Source: an uncultured Clostridia bacterium (GTDB lineage: Bacteria; Bacillota; Clostridia; Christensenellales; Borkfalkiaceae). From it: a stretch of 12,904 bases of DNA. This document shows, piece by piece, positions 7,441 to 12,904 of this stretch. The position numbers were made by a program, and so were the translations under genes. Each line of letters begins with the position of its first letter. Within the stretch, counting starts at the first letter, position 1. Where the stretch lies: positions 1 to 12,904 of the forward strand of contig CAMNIW010000015.1 in NCBI GenBank assembly GCA_946540675.1, in the 5' to 3' direction. A model generated the notes under the pieces. That model was given only the letters and a program-made list of their open reading frames with translations. It had not been told where the DNA came from and did no database searches.

Positions 7441-8031
7441 GTATTTTGACGCGGTTTCGGATAAATTTTCAAATTTTTTACAACCTTCGATAAAGCACAG
7501 GTACAGGGCGCAGGTATCGTATCTCGCGTCGTGCGCGAGAACGGACGCGTCCCCGAAAAATTCCGCGCTCTTTCTCGAAACGTCGTACGGGTAGATATCG
7601 AAGAACTCGCAAAGTTCCGAAAGTTTGGGGTATTTGTACCCCCTGTGGCTTTCGCGTTCGAGTTTAAGCACGGGCGTAAAATACTTCATCGTATCGAAAT
7701 CTTCTTTATACCGAAAACGCCTGTCCTGATAGGAAAATTCGGCTATAAGGAACTTTATATCGAACTGCGAGTTGTGCGCGACGATAAGATCGGCGGCGGC
7801 AAAGTCGTCGTAAATCTCGTCAATATCGCAGGAAAAAGTCTTTCCGCCCGAGAGTTCGGCGAGTTTTTCGACGGTAAACCCGTTGACCTTGGCGGCTTCG
7901 GGGTCTATGTACTCCACGGCGAAGAAAAAGTTTTTTGCCCGAGTTCCGTTTTCGTCGGCCATAATATATGAAAGTTGTATTATCCTGCCGGGGATAAGTC
8001 CCGTCGTTTCGGTATCGAAAAATAAAATCAT
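7417..8031 (-). CDS. DEDDh-family 3'-5' exonuclease (DnaQ/PolC epsilon-like)
   Basis: A protein of 204 residues made of a single RNase T-like exonuclease domain. The metal-binding and catalytic residues are all present: ExoI FFDTETTG (D6, E8), ExoII VAHNSQFD (D91), and ExoIII AHDARYD (H167, D172), which is the DEDDh form. Such enzymes remove nucleotides from DNA or RNA 3' ends in proofreading, repair or RNA turnover. With no polymerase, helicase or BRCT part attached, the substrate cannot be told. The start is set at the ATG at 8031: a longer frame could begin with TTG at 8079, but that codon falls inside the -35 box (8074-8079) of a near-consensus promoter. There is no good ribosome site before the ATG and the leader would be only about 14 nt. 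The tRNA-Gln gene follows on the same strand. Confidence 0.9.
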   Translation of the reverse strand: MILFFDTETTGLIPGRIIQLSYIMADENGTRAKNFFFAVEYIDPEAAKVNGFTVEKLAELSGGKTFSCDIDEIYDDFAAADLIVAHNSQFDIKFLIAEFSYQDRRFRYKEDFDTMKYFTPVLKLERESHRGYKYPKLSELCEFFDIYPYDVSRKSAEFFGDASVLAHDARYDTCALYLCFIEGCKKFENLSETASKYLQKTEDV

Positions 8032-8050
8032 AATACGTGCGCTCTTTGAT

Positions 8051-8079
8051 ATTTTATCAAAAATAAAAAAATTTTTCAA
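8051..8079 (-). promoter_or_regulatory. SigA-type promoter of the exonuclease gene
   Basis: On the minus strand: -35 TTGAAA (8074-8079), 17-bp spacer, extended -10 TG-A-TAAAAT (TAAAAT at 8051-8056). Transcription should start about 14 nt before the ATG at 8031. It lies just downstream of the thiT terminator, so the exonuclease-tRNA unit is independent of thiT. Confidence 0.75.
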
Positions 8080-8100
8080 CTGTTATCGTCGTGTTAGAAG

Positions 8101-8134
8101 AAAAAGCGCCGCGGCGGAATATCCGCCGCGGCGC
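8101..8134 (-). terminator. Terminator of thiT
   Basis: A perfect 13-bp GC-rich stem (8106-8118 with 8122-8134) and a 3-base loop are followed on the minus strand by TTTTTCTTCT. It lies 21 bases after the thiT stop codon. Confidence 0.9.
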
Positions 8135-8155
8135 GTATTGACAAAACGTCGGTTA

Positions 8156-9349
8156 TTATTCGTTTTCATCCGCTATTAAGGCCGGTTCTTCGGTTTTGTC
8201 CGCTTGTGCAGCCGCGTCGAGTTTCAGCGCGGAGCGGAACGCTTTTGACGAGAAGAGTATTACCCCCGCGACCACGGCGAGCGCGAGATCGACGAAGACT
8301 ACCGAGTTATAAGCAAGACTGTACGCCCAGAAGTTGGTCGCGCCGGCGTCTATCGCGTACGCGCCGAAAGCGAACACGCCCGAGAAGACGTGCGACGTAA
8401 ATCTCAAAGTCCCCGCAACCACGGCGCCGAGCGCGAATTTGACCTGCGGAACGTTTTTAAGCGGTTTCAACTCCGCGAAAAGTCCGGTAAGACCTATCAT
8501 CGTATAGGCTATCGGGTAGTCGAGAAGGAATTGCGCGGGGTGTATTATGTACGGATCCTGAACGCTTTGCAGTATTCCGTATATAAGACCTATAAGCAGA
8601 CCTTTTTTAAGTCCGAACGCGTATGCGAAAATCATTATCGGGAGCATCGAGAGAAGCGTTACCGAGCCGCCTTGCGGAAGTCTGAAAAGTTTTATATATG
8701 AAAGCGCGAACGAAAGCGCTATGCATATACCGGCGTAGGATATGGTTCGCGAGTCGAACGGCTCTTTTTTCTTGTCGAGAAGAAACGCCGCGGCTATCGC
8801 CGCCGCGATGAGCAGCGCCGCCGAAACGTACAGACCCGCTTGGCTGAAATTGCTCCCGTCGGCGGTATAGTACCCGTCGCCCGACACGCCTGTCGAGAAG
8901 TGTACGGCTATAAGTATCAGCGTTACTACAAGCGAAACGCCGCACACGCCGCCGAGAATTTTGGTCATAAGCGCCGAGAGCCTGCTGTTTTTCTTATACA
9001 GCACGAAAAGGCATACGCCGCTTATCAGGCACAGTATCAGCGTGACAAGGACGGGTATAAACACGAGTTGAACGAGCCTTTTTTTTGCCGAGTCCTTGGC
9101 AATTTTAAGACACAACAGTAGTATTCCGCCTAAGAGAGCGTACGCCGTAAATGCGATAAAGGAATATCCGACCGTCTTTTTGGCGTATTTTCTCGCCGCG
9201 AAAAAGACGATAAGGTCGGCGATAACGACGACGGCGAGAACGCACAGGGTAACGAACGCCGCCACGCTTATCGCGCCGCCGAACATTCCGTTGCCGTCTT
9301 CCGTGTCGGTCAAAAAGTCGATCGGATAGGTTGCAAGCAAATTGTTCAT
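8156..9349 (-). CDS. thiT: ThiT-type thiamine ECF transporter S component with extended N-terminus
   Basis: A protein of 397 residues. Residues about 203-370 are a ThiT/YuaJ substrate-binding subunit: RLPQGGSVTLLSMLPIMIFA (about 223-242), HPAQFLLDYPIAY (270-282), RFTSHVFSGVFAFGAYA (316-332) and YSLAYNSVVF (343-352). D277-Y278 and Y343/N348 appear to match thiamine-contacting positions known from Lactococcus ThiT; this alignment is by eye. ThiT normally has about 180-200 residues and joins the shared EcfT-EcfA-EcfA' module, none of which is encoded nearby, so it is probably a group II ECF system. Unusually, residues 1-200 add about five further hydrophobic helices (about 25-50, 60-82, 93-118, 131-151, 171-191) that I do not recognise. 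The start ATG at 9349 has AAGGAG (9355-9360) 5 nt upstream. An upstream TPP riboswitch confirms the substrate class. The acidic tail after 375 is cytoplasmic-looking. Confidence 0.93.
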   Translation of the reverse strand: MNNLLATYPIDFLTDTEDGNGMFGGAISVAAFVTLCVLAVVVIADLIVFFAARKYAKKTVGYSFIAFTAYALLGGILLLCLKIAKDSAKKRLVQLVFIPVLVTLILCLISGVCLFVLYKKNSRLSALMTKILGGVCGVSLVVTLILIAVHFSTGVSGDGYYTADGSNFSQAGLYVSAALLIAAAIAAAFLLDKKKEPFDSRTISYAGICIALSFALSYIKLFRLPQGGSVTLLSMLPIMIFAYAFGLKKGLLIGLIYGILQSVQDPYIIHPAQFLLDYPIAYTMIGLTGLFAELKPLKNVPQVKFALGAVVAGTLRFTSHVFSGVFAFGAYAIDAGATNFWAYSLAYNSVVFVDLALAVVAGVILFSSKAFRSALKLDAAAQADKTEEPALIADENE

Positions 9350-9360
9350 AATTTCTCCTT

Positions 9361-9373
9361 GGGGCTTTGCCCC
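9361..9373 (-). promoter_or_regulatory. Small hairpin next to the thiT ribosome site
   Basis: On the minus strand GGGGC-AAA-GCCCC forms a 5-bp hairpin directly abutting the Shine-Dalgarno AAGGAG of thiT. It does not cover the ribosome site itself. It could tune translation initiation or be incidental. Confidence 0.35.
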
Positions 9374-9403
9374 TACCGTAAGTTTGATTTTTGCTTTTTT
9401 CCG

Positions 9404-9437
9404 AAAAAAAGCCCTGTCGCAAAAAAACGCGAAAGGG
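9404..9437 (-). terminator. Riboswitch-controlled intrinsic terminator upstream of thiT
   Basis: On the minus strand, stem CCCT-x-TCGC / GCGA-x-AGGG (9434-9437, 9429-9432 with 9417-9420, 9412-9415; one mismatch, 8-base loop) is followed by C and seven T (9404-9410). It lies between the TPP aptamer and thiT, about 55 bases before the start codon, so it fits as the expression platform. The right arm carries GACAGGG, the same seven bases that close the aptamer's 3' side (9466-9472), so the left arm has two possible partners. Confidence 0.75.
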
Positions 9438-9462
9438 TACGATTTGGCGCAAAAATATCTTT

Positions 9463-9530
9463 TTCCCCTGTCAAGCATTACCTTGTCGGGTTCAAAGGGT
9501 ATAATCTCAGCCGAAAAACAGCACCCCTAC
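9463..9530 (-). ncRNA. TPP riboswitch (THI element)
   Basis: The minus strand carries the conserved TPP aptamer in order: GGGGTGC (9521-9527), CTGAGA (9505-9510), TACCC (9497-9501) pairing with GGGGT to form P2, GAACCCGA (9486-9493), GGTAATGC (9475-9482), and CTTGACAGGGGAA, matching the usual CTTGCGTAGGGAA. Thiamine pyrophosphate binding should favour the terminator at 9404-9437 and switch off thiT when thiamine is plentiful. The outer P1 stem is weak or hard to place here, so the exact ends are approximate. Confidence 0.95.
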
Positions 9531-9594
9531 GGTATACGGAGCGCTTTTCAGTCAAAAATTTGCCGTTTGAAAGAAACGCGCATCCATAATAAAA

Positions 9595-9623
9595 ATTATA
9601 TAACGGAGAGAAAAAAAAGTCAA
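9595..9623 (-). promoter_or_regulatory. Consensus SigA promoter of the thiT leader
   Basis: On the minus strand TTGACT (9618-9623), 17-bp spacer, TATAAT (9595-9600), almost the perfect consensus. The start point should be near 9588, giving a leader of about 240 nt that contains the TPP aptamer and terminator. It shares the divergent intergenic space with the feo genes. Confidence 0.85.
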
Positions 9624-9669
9624 TCGCTTTTTAGTTCATCGGGGGAGTTTTGCGGCATATATTTAGATT

Positions 9670-9915
9670 ATGAAATTATCCGAAGCGAAAAGCGGCGAAA
9701 CGGTCGCGGTAAAGGGATTATGTCTCGGCGAAGAAGAGCGGACAAGGCTGCGCGCGCTCGGCTTTGCCGAAAACCGCACGGCGATAAAGGAGCGGACGGC
9801 GGCGGGCGGCACCTGCATAGTCCGTATCGGAGCGACGCTGATAGCGGTAGGACGGGAGATTGCGGATGGGATATTCGTCGAACGCGTCGGCGGTAAAAGC
9901 GGCGGCAACAGATAG
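9670..9915 (+). CDS. feoA: FeoA-family ferrous iron transport accessory protein
   Basis: A protein of 81 residues, the usual FeoA size, with the SH3-like FeoA domain over its whole length: an N-terminal MKLSEAKSGETVAVKGL strand, LRALGFAENRTAIKE in the middle, and GATLIAVGREIADGIFVERV at the end. FeoA is a small cytoplasmic partner of the FeoB iron channel and is needed for ferrous iron uptake. The ATG at 9670 is fixed by an in-frame TAG at 9664-9666. The nearest purine-rich stretch, GGGGGAG (9641-9647), is 22 nt away, too far for normal initiation. A TATATT at 9658-9663 could be a -10 box producing a nearly leaderless message, but its -35 (TTCATC) is poor. It overlaps feoB by 50 nt. Confidence 0.93.
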   Translation: MKLSEAKSGETVAVKGLCLGEEERTRLRALGFAENRTAIKERTAAGGTCIVRIGATLIAVGREIADGIFVERVGGKSGGNR

Positions 9916-11614
9916 ACCCGTAAGGATAGTTCTTTGCGGCAACCCCAACGTCGGAAAGTCGACGCTTTTCAATACCCTTTCGGGCGGAAGTCAAAAAGTG
10001 GGAAATTGGCACGGCGTAACGGTGGGAGTAAGCGAAAGGGAGTTTTCTTACCGCGGCGCGGCGTTTTCGGTCGTCGATTTGCCGGGGATATATTCGACGG
10101 GCGGCGGCAGGGCGGAAGAACTCGTCGCGGAAGAGTTTTTGCGCGGCAAAGAGTACGACGCGATAGTCGTCGTCGCGGAAGCCAAAAACGCCGAGCGCGC
10201 CCAAGGACTGATACGGGCGTTAAAGGGGTTTAATCGACCTATAACGGCGTTTTTCAACAAGAGCAAGGCGTTTGCCGCGGTGGGCGGCAAGGTCGACGAA
10301 AAGGCGGCGGCAAGGTCTTTGGGAATAAACGTCGTTTTGGGCGAAGCGACCGAGCGCGAATCCGCCGAAAGACTGCTCGGCTATATTTTAAGGTGCGACA
10401 ACTACCCGAAAACGGGCAGCGGAGAGAATTTTACCGAACTCGATTACAAGCCGAAAAAGATCGACAAAGCATTTTTAAGCGGCGCCTTTACGCTGTCTTT
10501 TTTCGCGCTGTTTACCTGTCTTGCGTTTTATATCCCGTTCGGGCGGTACGGAGCGGTCAGGCTTTTTAGCGAAGCGGTGTCGGAATTTTTCGATCGGCTT
10601 ATGATACCGCTTATAAGGCGGTGGCTTTCGGGTTCGTGTTCGCCCTTTCTTTTAAGCCTGTTTTGCGACGGAATACTCGTCGGCGTGTCTTCTGTGCTCG
10701 CGTTTTTGCCGCAGATAGGCGCGGTGTCCTTTTGTTTCGATTTTCTCGACAAATCGGGCGTCATATCCCGTTTGTCGGCGTTTACGGACGGGACTTTGAG
10801 AAAGGTCGGTCTTTCGGGAAAATCGGTATATACGGCGGTTTGCGGCTTCGGCTGTACCGCGCTCGCCGCCGAGACCGCGCTCGGGATAGAGAGCGAAACC
10901 GAGCGGAAACGGGTAGTCCTTTCTCTTCCGTTTATCAGTTGTTCGGCAAGGACGCCCGTATATATGTTTATCGCGGACAGGTTTTTGGGCGGAAACGCCT
11001 TTTTCGTCATCGCCGTCATATATTTTTTGTCGGTATTGTCGGCGATCCTGCACGCGTGGATTCTCAAAAAGACGGCGGTCAAGGGAAAATCGGAGCCGCT
11101 CATATTCGAACTTGCCGACGTAAGACTTCCCGCGGTCAAAGATTTGCTCAAATCCTTGCTAAAAACGCTCGGAGAGTTTATAATAAGACTCGGAAGCGTA
11201 ATAGTTGCGGTGTGCGCGGCTCTTTGGCTGTTGAAGCATTTTTCTTTGAGCGGATATATAGCGGACGGCGAAGAGAAGTCTTCCCTTTTGTATCTGTCGG
11301 GCGAAAAACTGTCTTTTTTGTTCCGACCTATGGGAATAACGCAGGCTGAATTCGCGGTGGCGGCGCTCGTCGGGATATTCGCCAAAGAAGGTGTAGCGGC
11401 GACTCTCGCGCTGTCGGTCGGCGGCGGTTTTTCGCTCGGATTTCCGCAGGCGGTCGCGGCGACGGTTTTTTGCTGGCTGTATACACCCTGTCTGACGGCT
11501 CTTTCGGCAATGAAAAAGAAAGTCGGCTTTCGTCTTACCGTCCTTTCCGCCGCGTGGCAACTCGCGATCGCGCTGATCGTTTCGTATTCGGCGTATTTTA
11601 TACTCTCGCTGTAA
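9866..11614 (+). CDS. feoB: FeoB-family ferrous iron transporter, compact form with atypical G4
   Basis: A protein of 582 residues; most FeoB have about 650-770. The G domain has G1 GNPNVGKST (25-33), switch T52 in NWHGVTV, and G3 DLPGIYS (71-77). At G4, where N-x-x-D is expected, it reads NKSK (131-134), lacking the guanine-specifying Asp, and G5 is unclear. The membrane part begins at about 205, directly after G5, so the usual helical linker domain (about 80-100 residues) is largely absent. Channel signatures are present: GFGCTALAAETALGIESETER (327-347, Gate region), LPFISCSARTPVY (354-366) with the conserved Cys, a second Gate around 435-457, AKEGVAATLAL (506-516) and LYTPCLTALSAMKKKVG (538-554). 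The start is the ATG at 9866 with GGGAG at 9854-9858, 7 nt before it. Overlap with feoA suggests coupled translation. No FeoC is seen. Confidence 0.94.
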   Translation: MGYSSNASAVKAAATDRPVRIVLCGNPNVGKSTLFNTLSGGSQKVGNWHGVTVGVSEREFSYRGAAFSVVDLPGIYSTGGGRAEELVAEEFLRGKEYDAIVVVAEAKNAERAQGLIRALKGFNRPITAFFNKSKAFAAVGGKVDEKAAARSLGINVVLGEATERESAERLLGYILRCDNYPKTGSGENFTELDYKPKKIDKAFLSGAFTLSFFALFTCLAFYIPFGRYGAVRLFSEAVSEFFDRLMIPLIRRWLSGSCSPFLLSLFCDGILVGVSSVLAFLPQIGAVSFCFDFLDKSGVISRLSAFTDGTLRKVGLSGKSVYTAVCGFGCTALAAETALGIESETERKRVVLSLPFISCSARTPVYMFIADRFLGGNAFFVIAVIYFLSVLSAILHAWILKKTAVKGKSEPLIFELADVRLPAVKDLLKSLLKTLGEFIIRLGSVIVAVCAALWLLKHFSLSGYIADGEEKSSLLYLSGEKLSFLFRPMGITQAEFAVAALVGIFAKEGVAATLALSVGGGFSLGFPQAVAATVFCWLYTPCLTALSAMKKKVGFRLTVLSAAWQLAIALIVSYSAYFILSL

Positions 11615-11661
11615 ATTACGCTTATTTTATCGCTTGCGTTTAGGGCGGCAAATATAGAATT

Positions 11662-12498
11662 ATGAAAACTTTTTATTGTGAAAAAGACGGAAAACTTTCC
11701 GAGAATATGCAGGCCTTTTACAAAAATCTCGCTACGTACGGTAAAATTATGTCGCTAATACGCAAAAAGGACGTAAAGGTCAACGGCGCGCGCGTATCCA
11801 AAGACGGGCGCGTTTCCGTCGGCGACAAGATAGAAGTTTACTACGACGGCGAAGACAAAAGGACGCTTACCGAGATATATAAGGACGAAGACGTGCTTGC
11901 GGCGTACAAGCCGTCGGGCGTTACGTCGGAAGATTTTTTCGACTACGTAAAGAGCGTATATCCGTCGGCGGAGTTTATTCACCGCCTTGACAGGAATACC
12001 GACGGAATTATGATTTTCGCTCTCGGTAAGTCCGCTGAAGAAGAACTCCTTAAAGGCTTTAAGCAAAGGACTTTCGACAAATACTATCTCGCCGAAGTCT
12101 ACGGCGTTCCCGCGCCGGACGCGGCGGTCTTGACGGGGTATCTGAAAAAGGATCCCGAAAAAGCCGAAGTCAGGGTGTACAGGGATAAGACCGCGGGTGC
12201 GGTCGAGATAAAGACGGCGTATAAAGTGCTGAAAAAGAGTGGAGCGACGAGCGTTCTCGAAGTAAAACTCATCACGGGCAAAACTCACCAGATAAGGGCG
12301 CATCTCGCGAGCGTCGGGCACTTTATACTCGGCGACGGCAAGTACGGCAAAGAGAGCGTAAACCGCAAATACGGCTTTAAGTCGCAAAGGCTCACCGCGT
12401 ACAGGTTAGTCCTTAACTTTGACGGCGGAAAACTCGGACGGCTGGACGGAAAAGAAATAATTTATACTCCCGCGCTTGCGGCGTACGGAATAAAATAA
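11662..12498 (+). CDS. RluA-family pseudouridine synthase
   Basis: A protein of 278 residues with the standard two-part architecture. An S4 RNA-binding domain lies at about 12-62 (KIMSLIRKKDVKVNGARV) and a PseudoU_synth_2 catalytic domain at about 75-275. The catalytic motif HRLDRNTDG (107-115) contains the nucleophile Asp110, and GKTHQIRAHLASVGHFILGD (206-225) is the second conserved family motif; KPSGV (83-87) is the short motif that opens the catalytic domain. These enzymes turn uridine into pseudouridine in 23S rRNA or tRNA; which site (RluC, RluD or another) cannot be decided from sequence alone. It starts 47 nt after feoB with no terminator between, so it may be read through from the feo promoter. 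The ribosome site is weak (AGGGCGG lies well upstream at 11641-11647). A shared terminator follows. Confidence 0.92.
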   Translation: MKTFYCEKDGKLSENMQAFYKNLATYGKIMSLIRKKDVKVNGARVSKDGRVSVGDKIEVYYDGEDKRTLTEIYKDEDVLAAYKPSGVTSEDFFDYVKSVYPSAEFIHRLDRNTDGIMIFALGKSAEEELLKGFKQRTFDKYYLAEVYGVPAPDAAVLTGYLKKDPEKAEVRVYRDKTAGAVEIKTAYKVLKKSGATSVLEVKLITGKTHQIRAHLASVGHFILGDGKYGKESVNRKYGFKSQRLTAYRLVLNFDGGKLGRLDGKEIIYTPALAAYGIK

Positions 12499-12523
12499 CA
12501 GAAAAACCGCGTACGGTATAATA

Positions 12524-12569
12524 AAATTCGCCCGACGGGAAATTTCCCGTCGGGCGAATTTGCGTTTTT
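12524..12569. terminator. Bidirectional terminator in a perfect 38-bp palindrome
   Basis: Bases 12524-12542 are the exact reverse complement of 12543-12561. On the plus strand GCG and five T follow (12565-12569), ending the RluA transcript. On the minus strand TTTTATTATAC follows, ending the convergent surface-protein gene, whose stop codon is only 11 bases away. Confidence 0.9.
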
Positions 12570-12572
12570 AAT

Positions 12573-12904
12573 TTAACCGCGTTTTTTCTTTATAAGTACC
12601 GCCGCCGCTCCTATGAGCGCGAAGAGTACCGAGCCGCCGCCGATAAGTCCGCCGCAACCTTTCTTTTTCGGCGCGGGCTTGTCTTCGGGTGTGTCAGGCG
12701 TTTCGGGTTTATCCGGCGTGTCGGGTGTATCGGGAGTGTCAGTCGTGTCGGGGTTTTCGGGATCTTCCCAAACGGCGTACAAAGTGACGTCGCCGCCAAC
12801 GTATATCGTACCGCCTGTCAACGTTTCTCCGTTTGCGGACTTTGCCCAGCCTCTGAACTGTTTGCCGTTCGGGGCGGTGAATAAGCATTCGGGGATAACG
12901 TAAG
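12573..12904 (-). CDS. C-terminal end of an InlB-repeat surface protein with GCGG-type tail (partial)
   Basis: The frame is open to the right edge, so only the last 109 residues are visible; a TTG at 12821 is internal, not a start. In order: an InlB B-repeat (ECLFTAPNGKQFRGWAK ... DVTLYAVWED), a low-complexity Pro/Thr/Asp linker with repeated TPD units (coded by 12669-12761), a lysine patch, the motif GCGG, one hydrophobic helix (about 20 residues), and a KKKRG end. This layout of spacer, short motif, helix and basic tail is that of a cell-surface sorting or anchoring signal, but there is no LPXTG. The Cys-containing motif recalls Cys-type CTERM signals rather than sortase A substrates. Function of the missing N-terminal part is unknown; an adhesin-like role is plausible. 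Confidence 0.85.
   Translation of the reverse strand, partial: YVIPECLFTAPNGKQFRGWAKSANGETLTGGTIYVGGDVTLYAVWEDPENPDTTDTPDTPDTPDKPETPDTPEDKPAPKKKGCGGLIGGGSVLFALIGAAAVLIKKKRG

Noticed and set aside
8032..8079. 16-codon upstream extension of the exonuclease from TTG
   Set aside because: The TTG is part of the -35 box of the promoter, so it would not be in the message.
9393..9412. Second hairpin in the thiT leader (GCTTTTTT / AAAAAAGC)
   Set aside because: It is made of the terminator's own T-tract and a following A-run; no T-tract follows on the minus strand, so it is not a terminator, and its role cannot be judged.
9350..9478. 43-codon upstream extension of ThiT starting at 9478
   Set aside because: It would begin inside the TPP aptamer and run through the terminator; the ATG at 9349 has a perfect ribosome site.
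9567..9595. Possible feo promoter TTGAAA with 17-bp spacing to TAAAAA
   Set aside because: The -10 box is poor and would overlap the strong thiT promoter; not enough support to list as a feature.
10528..11385. 285-residue open frame (-) and the 242-residue (+) frame at 10621-11349
   Set aside because: Both lie inside feoB, whose family motifs run unbroken in the main frame; the alternatives show no domain and no ribosome site.
12573..12821. Stand-alone 82-residue protein starting at 12821
   Set aside because: The presumed start is a TTG inside an InlB B-repeat and the frame continues in family register to the window edge, so it is the end of a longer gene.

Overview
The window reads as chromosomal DNA of an uncultured, gut-type Firmicute. 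Class Clostridia is my best guess, possibly a Christensenellales or Borkfalkiaceae-like lineage. The reasons are strong Shine-Dalgarno sites, consensus SigA-type promoters, a TPP riboswitch controlling a ThiT-type ECF substrate-binding subunit, gut-type BspA-like leucine-rich-repeat surface proteins, and heavy use of ATA for isoleucine in DNA of roughly balanced GC. The taxonomic placement is inference; no marker gene here settles it.

Layout. Bases 1-6098 (+) are the 3' part of a giant secreted or surface protein: two fibronectin-III-like domains, two InlB B-repeats, then about 50 BspA/LRR_5 repeats, ending at a strong terminator. Bases 6146-7314 are an AT-rich accessory stretch. It holds one small membrane-anchored BamE/SmpA-like gene (-) with its own promoter, then a cluster of direct repeats and hairpins of unknown nature. 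Bases 7315-8079 (-) carry a DEDDh exonuclease followed by tRNA-Gln(CUG) and a strong terminator. Bases 8101-9623 (-) are a thiamine-uptake unit: promoter, TPP riboswitch, intrinsic terminator, then thiT with a membrane-spanning N-terminal extension of about 200 residues. Divergent from it, bases 9670-12498 (+) carry feoA, feoB (overlapping by 50 nt) and an RluA-family pseudouridine synthase. Bases 12524-12569 are a perfect 38-bp palindrome that can terminate transcription from both sides. Bases 12573-12904 (-) are the C-terminal end of a second InlB-repeat surface protein with a non-LPXTG anchor-like tail.

Functionally this is nutrient acquisition (thiamine by ECF transport, ferrous iron by Feo), RNA maturation and modification (tRNA, pseudouridine) and DNA trimming, flanked by two cell-surface proteins. 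I see no defence system, phage module or transposase. The points most worth a second look are the extended ThiT, a compact FeoB that lacks the guanine-specifying Asp and most of the usual helical linker, the repeat cluster that contains a duplicated tRNA-Gln 3' segment, and the GCGG-type C-terminal tail.
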